The notes under the pieces are model-generated. The model ran no database searches and had not been told where the DNA came from. It saw only the letters and a program-made list of their open reading frames with translations. The translations under genes were made by a program, and so were the position numbers. This document shows, piece after piece, positions 59,103 through 64,000 of a stretch of DNA of 64,000 nt; the stretch's first letter is position 1; each line of letters begins with the position of its first letter. The stretch is from Bacillota bacterium (GTDB lineage: Bacteria; Bacillota; Clostridia; Christensenellales; CAG-138), in the NCBI GenBank assembly GCA_023459335.1, contig JAEWUO010000008.1, forward strand, positions 20,929 through 84,928, in the 5' to 3' direction.

Positions 59103-60985
59103 ATCCAAACAACAAAGGGTACGAAGAATACGACCGGGCGAGAAAGCGCGGCCTCAAGGAATTCTCCGCTGCCCGCGCGCGCGGCGAGAGCGGCACGATC
59201 CCCGTTCTCGACGCAAAGCGCGAGGAGAACGGCGTGCTTGCCTTTATCGCGCAGCCCATGCGCGCAATCTCGCTGCACCGCGTGGTCGGCACCTATCAGG
59301 TAAGCCGCGCGAATTCCTTCGCGGCGAATTTCATGCCGCTTTTGGGTCCCGATTCGGAGTTTGCAAGCAAGTGGATCAATCTCTGCGACGCGCACCTCGA
59401 AAGCGGAATCCGCGACCCGATCCGCGTATATGAGTACCTCTGGAAATACTACGTCGCCGAGGGAAACAAGCGCGTCAGCGTACTGAAGTACTTTGAAGCG
59501 AGCTCGTTTGAGGCGGAGATTATCCGCCTCGTGCCGCAGTGGGACGAAAACGATCCGGAGATCGAGCGGTACTATACCTTTCTGGCCTACACAAAAAAAG
59601 GCGTTTTTTCGGATATCGAGCTTTCGGAGCCGCGCAAATACGAGCGTCTGTACCGCATTGAACAGCGGCTCATCGCGGAACTGGACCCCGCGGCGGATCC
59701 GCCGGACTACAACGCGCTTTATACGCGTTTTGAGTCGGCTTATCTTCTGAGCAGTTGCACGCTTTCGCTCGGGGACGCTTTCCTGGAATACCTGCACATC
59801 TACGGGTTTCCAACCGGTATCCTGCCGGACGAACTGATCGCGCGCATCCTGACGCTGAAACCCCAGTTGGAAATCCTCGAGCACCCGCCGGAACCGCGCG
59901 TGGTTTCGGAGGAGCAGGCGGAGGCGGCGGAACCGTCGCTGTTCGCGCGGCTGCTGCCCGTGCGGAGAAACCCCAAGGTGGTGTTCGCCTATTCGGGCGA
60001 GCGTGCGCAGAACAACTGGCTCGGCGCGCACGAGCAGGGGCGGCTCGCGATGCAGGCGGAACTCGGCGAAAAGGTCGATTCCCGCGTGCTGGACCTCCCG
60101 GACCGGGAGGAAGCCTACGACCTGCTCTGCCAGGAAGCGGCGGATGCGGGCCTCCTGTTTGTAACGACGCCTTCTCTGATGAACCCGGTACTGCGTTTCG
60201 CTCTGGAACACCCGAACTGCCTTACGCTCGTCTACTCCCGCATGCAGCACCATTACCGCCTGCATACCTATTTCGGGCGGTACTACGAGGCGATGTTCCT
60301 CTGCGGTATCGCCGCCGGTCAGTATACGAAAACAGGGGTCGCCGCTTATATCACGCCAAAGCTGAACAACGCGCGTTTCACTTCGGACATCAACGCGTTC
60401 ACCATCGGCGTGCGCTCCGTACGCCCGGACGCACGCGTGCTGATGATCACGCGGGACATCGACCCGAAAGAATCCGCAACCTGCGCGCTCGGCGTCCGTC
60501 TCGCCGCCGAAAACGGAGCGGATACGGTGTTTACGCCGCATTATCCCGCGCTCTCGCTGCCGGAGCTGCCTTACAGCGTGTTCTCCGCGCTGATCGCCGT
60601 CGACGCGGAGGGAAATCCGACGCGTTATCTCGCCGCGCCGGACTGGAACTGGGAGCGGTTTTATACCGCGATCGTGAAAAGTTATTTGAACGGAAGCCTC
60701 AGCGCGCTCCTGAGCATCGACCGCGACGAGTCCCCTATTACGAGTTTCTGGTGGGGTCTCGGCGGCGGCGTGGTGGACGTACGCCTCGGCGGCTGGTCGC
60801 ACGATACGCCGAACAATCTTCTTCGGTACCTGCGCAGCAGTATCGGCCGGAACCTTTACAATCCGTTCCACGGGCCTGTGACGGACACCGAAGGCGTCGT
60901 TCGCGTTCCCGCGCACAGCGACGCGCCGCCGGCGGATATCATCAAGATGCGCTATCTGGTCGAGGGCGTGGAGACGATCGAATAG
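59099..60985 (+). CDS. cytosolic fusion: ParB-like N-terminus plus BMP-type ligand-binding domain
   Basis: 628 residues and no signal peptide. Residues about 45-135 resemble a ParB/sulfiredoxin-like fold with the motif EGNKRVSVLKYF. A helical linker follows. Residues about 293-560 match the periplasmic-binding fold of BMP/Med proteins (KVVFAYSGERAQNNWLGAHEQG, GIAAGQYTKTG, INAFTIGVRSVRPDARVL), the family of the nucleoside receptor at 21967. Inside the cell this would be a sensor rather than a transport receptor; B. subtilis Med is a regulator of this family. It overlaps the phosphoesterase gene by 4 nt. Confidence 0.78.
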   Translation: MNPNNKGYEEYDRARKRGLKEFSAARARGESGTIPVLDAKREENGVLAFIAQPMRAISLHRVVGTYQVSRANSFAANFMPLLGPDSEFASKWINLCDAHLESGIRDPIRVYEYLWKYYVAEGNKRVSVLKYFEASSFEAEIIRLVPQWDENDPEIERYYTFLAYTKKGVFSDIELSEPRKYERLYRIEQRLIAELDPAADPPDYNALYTRFESAYLLSSCTLSLGDAFLEYLHIYGFPTGILPDELIARILTLKPQLEILEHPPEPRVVSEEQAEAAEPSLFARLLPVRRNPKVVFAYSGERAQNNWLGAHEQGRLAMQAELGEKVDSRVLDLPDREEAYDLLCQEAADAGLLFVTTPSLMNPVLRFALEHPNCLTLVYSRMQHHYRLHTYFGRYYEAMFLCGIAAGQYTKTGVAAYITPKLNNARFTSDINAFTIGVRSVRPDARVLMITRDIDPKESATCALGVRLAAENGADTVFTPHYPALSLPELPYSVFSALIAVDAEGNPTRYLAAPDWNWERFYTAIVKSYLNGSLSALLSIDRDESPITSFWWGLGGGVVDVRLGGWSHDTPNNLLRYLRSSIGRNLYNPFHGPVTDTEGVVRVPAHSDAPPADIIKMRYLVEGVETIE

Positions 60986-61077
60986 GCAAAGGCTGTTTGC
61001 GTTTGCCGCCTCTTTCATTACAACGATGGATCGCGCCATGTTTGCCGCGCAGACGGCGCAATCATAAGGAGAACCCT

Positions 61078-62199
61078 ATGCAAAAGAAAAACCCGCCGAT
61101 CCTGGTGACCCGCCCCTCCCTGCCTCCGGTGGAGGAATACGAATCCCTCGTTCGGGACATCTTCGCCTCCGGCTACCTGACCAACGGAGGCGCGCTGCAT
61201 CAGCGTCTGGAATCGGCGCTCGCCGAAAAACTCGCCGCGCCTTATCTTAGGCTCTTTACCAACGGGCATCTCGCGCTGGAATGCGCGCTCGCCGCGTTCG
61301 GCTTTTCCGGCGGAGAGGTGATTACTACGCCGTTTACGTTCATCTCCACCACGCACGCGATCGCGAGATGCGGCCACATTCCCGTTTTCTGCGACGTGGA
61401 GCCGGACTACTTTACGCTCGATCCGCAAAAGATCGAGGAAAAGATCACGCCGCATACGCGCGCCATCCTGCCCGTCCACGTTTACGGAAACCCGTGTGAC
61501 GTGGACGCGATCGACCGCATCGCGAAGCGGCACGGTCTTCCCGTACTTTACGACGCGGCGCACGCGTTCGGCGTCACGCTCCGCGGACGGCCCATGGCGG
61601 TATTCGGGGACGCTTCCATGTACAGCTTCCACGCGACGAAGTGTTACCACACCATTGAGGGCGGCGCCGTCGCCTGCAGGGACGGAATATTCGCCGAACG
61701 GCTCAACGGATATAAAAACTTCGGCTATCATCCCGACGAGGAGATCCGTGAAACAGGCGGAAACGCCAAGATGAACGAATTTCAGGCCGCGATGGGGCTC
61801 CTTAACCTCAAATACTTCGAGCAGAACATCGAAAAGCGCGCGCGGGTCGCTGCGCGTTACCGCGAAAACCTCTCCGGAATCGACGGAATTTCGTTCCGCC
61901 CGATCCCCGGCGGCGTAAAGCAGAACCACGCGTATCTTCCGGTCGCCTTTGACCCCGGCGCATTCGGCGCAACGCGGGACGAAGTGAACGAAACGCTGAA
62001 GTCATACGGCATATTCGCGCGGAAGTATTTTTATCCGCTTTCGAGCGAAGCCGCCTGCTACCGGGATACCTACCGGGCGGAAGATACGCCCGTCGCGCTC
62101 GCCGCGAGCCGGAACGTGCTCACGCTGCCGATGTACGCGGACCTCGCGCTGTCCGACGTGGACGACATCTGCGAGATCGTCGCCTCCTGCAAAAAGTGA
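61078..62199 (+). CDS. DegT/DnrJ/EryC1/StrS-family aminotransferase
   Basis: 373 residues, a PLP sugar aminotransferase. The Schiff-base lysine is Lys188 in SFHATKCYHTIEGGA, and YDAAHAFG (Asp159) binds the PLP nitrogen. These enzymes aminate nucleotide-linked keto sugars for surface glycans. AAGGAG precedes the ATG at 61078; the frame upstream to 59755 is a shadow of the fusion gene. It is 92 bp from that gene and no sugar-nucleotide genes are next to it. Confidence 0.92.
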   Translation: MQKKNPPILVTRPSLPPVEEYESLVRDIFASGYLTNGGALHQRLESALAEKLAAPYLRLFTNGHLALECALAAFGFSGGEVITTPFTFISTTHAIARCGHIPVFCDVEPDYFTLDPQKIEEKITPHTRAILPVHVYGNPCDVDAIDRIAKRHGLPVLYDAAHAFGVTLRGRPMAVFGDASMYSFHATKCYHTIEGGAVACRDGIFAERLNGYKNFGYHPDEEIRETGGNAKMNEFQAAMGLLNLKYFEQNIEKRARVAARYRENLSGIDGISFRPIPGGVKQNHAYLPVAFDPGAFGATRDEVNETLKSYGIFARKYFYPLSSEAACYRDTYRAEDTPVALAASRNVLTLPMYADLALSDVDDICEIVASCKK

Positions 62200-62220
62200 C
62201 GTTTCCGTTATGCAAACTCA

Positions 62221-62250
62221 AAAAGAAGCAAGGGTGACTTGCTTCTTTTA
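62221..62250 (+). terminator. terminator of the aminotransferase gene
   Basis: 11-bp inverted repeat AAAGAAGCAAG / CTTGCTTCTTT with a 5-nt loop and TTTTATTGTTTT downstream. Confidence 0.85.
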
Positions 62251-62308
62251 TTGTTTTACTTTTTTTCACGTAACCGAAAGCGAAGCTGCAATCAAATACA
62301 ATGTATTT

Positions 62309-63445
62309 CTATTCAATCAGCCGGACGGTGGACCCGGGCAGGCAATCCAGATCGCCGGAACCCGACAGCACCTGAATGCTGCTGCCGTTGAGCTGCACTT
62401 CTTTTCCGATCACCCTGCCGTTGATTACGATGTCTGAGCCGTTGACCTGAATTTGGCCTTTGGGCGCGTACAGTACGCCGTCGATGCGGATATTCGCTCC
62501 GTTGATCTGAATATCTCCGTTCTTGGAATAAATACACACGGAAGCCGTCGTGGTGTTTTCGATACAGCTGCCGTTGAGCTGGATATTGCCGGTCGCCAGC
62601 AGGACGCCCTGCCCGCTGAAGGAACTGCCCGCTACGGTCAGCGTTCCGTCGACATAGACGGGAGTATCGACATTGATGCTTGAGCCGTTGAACAGTTGAT
62701 TGCCGGTATAGTAGGTTCCGCCCGCCTGTGCTTCGGACAGCGCCGCGGCGGAGAAATCCGGCATATTGATTACGGGCGCCGCCACGGCCAGCGTATTTGC
62801 GATATTGATATGGCTACCGTGCGTGGTCACCGACGAGCCCTGCGCCGTTCCGGTGATGGTGATATTCGAACCGTGCGCGGCATAGCTGGATACGGCTTCG
62901 GCATTTCCGTTGACGGTCTGGCTGGACCCGTTCATCATAATGTCGCTGTTACTGTGAATGCTGCCTTTTACGGTCAGGCTGCTGGTTGACAGTCTGAGCG
63001 TGTTCGAGGTGCTGCCGGAAAAGATGGCGTACTCGAACGCGCCGCCGCTCATGCCCGTTTTCTCCGCAACGGCGCGCGCCGTCACCGTCGTGGACGTCAG
63101 GCCGAAGACGCGGGCGAACGTGTAATTCACCGTTCTGGTGCAGACGACCTCGATTTTTTTCGAATCGCCGTTATACGGGGTCGTCGCGGTGATATTCGAC
63201 GACTCCACGCCGTTAAGCCCCGCATAATAAACCGCCTTGCTCCGCGCAGAGGCGGCGGTTGGCAATTCGTATGCGCCGCCGAGCGCGGCTGCGTCGGCCG
63301 CATTCTGCAGCTCGCCTTTGTCGACCGCGATGACGCCGATATCCGCGGCGAATGCCGCGAACCCGCAGATCACGACCAGCGTCAGCGCAATCAGAACCGC
63401 CGACTGACCCGCTTCTCCTTTTAATCGCTTAAATAAACTTCGCAT
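62309..63445 (-). CDS. TadG/TadE-like protein with beta-helical repeat tail
   Basis: 378 residues. The first 60 match the Tad pilus-associated N-terminus: KGEAGQSAVLIALTLVVICGFAAFAADIG, then KGELQNAADAAALGGAYELP. One helix at about 13-36 anchors it, the rest is outside. The later two thirds contain repeated short strands with the pattern IQLNGSxI, IQINGANI, IQVNGSDI, VQLNGSSI, suggesting a parallel beta-helix or bactofilin-like fold. The start at 63445 has GGGAGGG upstream. No other tad gene is in the window. Confidence 0.82.
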   Translation of the reverse strand: MRSLFKRLKGEAGQSAVLIALTLVVICGFAAFAADIGVIAVDKGELQNAADAAALGGAYELPTAASARSKAVYYAGLNGVESSNITATTPYNGDSKKIEVVCTRTVNYTFARVFGLTSTTVTARAVAEKTGMSGGAFEYAIFSGSTSNTLRLSTSSLTVKGSIHSNSDIMMNGSSQTVNGNAEAVSSYAAHGSNITITGTAQGSSVTTHGSHINIANTLAVAAPVINMPDFSAAALSEAQAGGTYYTGNQLFNGSSINVDTPVYVDGTLTVAGSSFSGQGVLLATGNIQLNGSCIENTTTASVCIYSKNGDIQINGANIRIDGVLYAPKGQIQVNGSDIVINGRVIGKEVQLNGSSIQVLSGSGDLDCLPGSTVRLIE

Positions 63446-63579
63446 ATGTGCCCTCCCAGAGCCAAAGGCCAATTGTTGCGCAACACCGGTATGGTTATCA
63501 GGCGTTTGATTGTCAGGCATTTACAGCGTCACGTGATAATATAACATCGGCAATCCGATGATACTGTTATATTATTATA

Positions 63580-63607
63580 AAGATAACGTTTATTTGGAAT
63601 CTGTCAA
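63580..63607 (-). promoter_or_regulatory. predicted sigmaA promoter of the TadG-like gene
   Basis: -35 TTGACA (63602-63607) and -10 TATCTT (63580-63585) with a 16-bp spacer, giving a leader of about 130 nt. Confidence 0.55.
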
Positions 63608-63691
63608 GAGCTGTAATTCATATGTCTGTTGTTTATAACACATTTAACATATTATTCACTGCTTGTTTGCCGTTTTATGAACAGAACATAT

Positions 63692-63729
63692 AAAAACACC
63701 CGCGTCCGATACAGGACGCGGGTGTTTTT
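63692..63729. terminator. bidirectional terminator after glutamate dehydrogenase
   Basis: 16-bp inverted repeat AAAAACACCCGCGTCC / GGACGCGGGTGTTTTT with a 6-nt loop. It follows the glutamate dehydrogenase stop codon by 11 bp. Confidence 0.85.
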
Positions 63730-63740
63730 ATATGTTCCGA

Positions 63741-64000
63741 TCAGATAATCCCCTGCGCCATCATGGCGTCGGCGACCTTCGCAAAGCCCGCGATGTTCGC
63801 GCCGGCCACAAGGTTGTAACCGAGGCCGTTCGCTTCCGCCGCCTTCGCCGAGTTGTCGTGGATGTTCTTCATAATGCCGTGCAGTTTTTCGTCCACTTCT
63901 TTTTCGCTCCAGCTTAAGCGCTGGCTGTTCTGGCTCATCTCCAGCGCGCTGGTCGCCACGCCTCCCGCGTTCACCGCCTTGCTCGGCGCCACGATCATCT
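63741..64000 (-). CDS. gdhA: NADP-type glutamate dehydrogenase, C-terminal fragment
   Basis: The last 86 or so residues of a glutamate dehydrogenase; the gene continues past the window edge. The segment PSKAVNAGGVATSALEMSQN and the ending VAGANIAGFAKVADAMMAQG match the C-terminus of the hexameric GdhA of enteric and clostridial type. It interconverts glutamate and 2-oxoglutarate plus ammonia. The ATG at 63998 is internal. Confidence 0.95.
   Translation of the reverse strand, partial: MIVAPSKAVNAGGVATSALEMSQNSQRLSWSEKEVDEKLHGIMKNIHDNSAKAAEANGLGYNLVAGANIAGFAKVADAMMAQGII

Noticed and set aside
59063..61039. Open frame of 658 codons on the - strand
   Set aside because: Antisense to the ParB/BMP fusion gene; Arg-rich low-complexity translation.
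59755..61077. Upstream extension of the aminotransferase frame
   Set aside because: Runs out of frame through the ParB/BMP gene and reads as Arg/Ala-rich noise; the ATG at 61078 has a good ribosome site.
1..64000. tRNA or rRNA genes, CRISPR arrays, insertion sequences, prophage
   Set aside because: No cloverleaf with a convincing TTCRA arm, no regularly spaced repeats and no transposase, integrase or phage-like proteins were seen by eye.

Overview
The window is a GC-rich, gene-dense chromosomal segment of an anaerobic Bacillota, most likely a clostridial lineage. The evidence is ECF-type and BMP-type ABC transport, a T-box leader, TTGnnn-N16/17-TATnnT promoters, GGAGG ribosome sites, ClpP/ClpX with trigger factor, RsfS, desulfoferrodoxin and a PLP beta-eliminating lyase. 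I saw no insertion sequence, prophage, CRISPR array, rRNA or tRNA. Functions come from reading motifs in the translations; no database search was possible.

Layout. 0-4.7 kb: alpha/beta hydrolase, then tig-clpP-clpX. 4.7-13.7 kb: envelope genes, namely a glycosyltransferase fused to a beta-lactamase-like serine hydrolase, a free paralogue of that hydrolase, an O-antigen-ligase-like membrane protein, an SH3b protein and a 63-residue lipoprotein. 13.8-23.1 kb: nucleoside salvage. A BmpA lipoprotein, a double-domain ATPase and two permeases (NupNOPQ type) are followed by two nucleoside hydrolases, with ribokinase and a divergent nucleoside phosphorylase alongside. 23.4-29.1 kb: a six-gene operon of GntR/UTRA regulator, SAM hydrolase (DUF62), fused double ECF ATPase, EcfT, second DUF62 and UPF0397-type S component.

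29.3-35 kb: polysaccharide deacetylase lipoprotein, HtrA protease, flavin reductase-like protein and a large zinc-ribbon membrane protein. 35.2-37.1 kb: a T-box riboswitch with an intact antiterminator and terminator in front of a tryptophanase/tyrosine phenol-lyase family gene; the likely specifier reads Tyr (UAC). 37.2-45.6 kb: ferritin-like/VIT1 fusion, a 965-residue surface protein, a nadD-yqeK fusion with rsfS, and a phosphohexomutase. 45.7-51.4 kb: the histidine-utilisation operon hutH-hutU-ftcD-hutI, using the formimino-THF route. 51.8-64 kb: thioredoxin, a MerR regulator with a BtrH-like enzyme behind a 19-bp-spacer promoter, a Crp/Fnr regulator divergent from desulfoferrodoxin, a nucleotidyltransferase, a YhhN protein, a FadR-type regulator, a phosphoesterase overlapping a cytosolic ParB-like/BMP fusion, a DegT-type aminotransferase, a Tad-type protein with a beta-helix tail, and the C-terminus of glutamate dehydrogenase.

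Together the middle of the window forms a coherent scheme: uptake of nucleosides, release of ribose and base, ribose phosphorylation, and adenosine production from S-adenosylmethionine next to an uncharacterised ECF importer. The most novel points are the DUF62-ECF-DUF62 operon, the Tyr-type T-box on a lyase gene, the MerR/BtrH module, and the GT4-hydrolase and ParB-BMP fusions.
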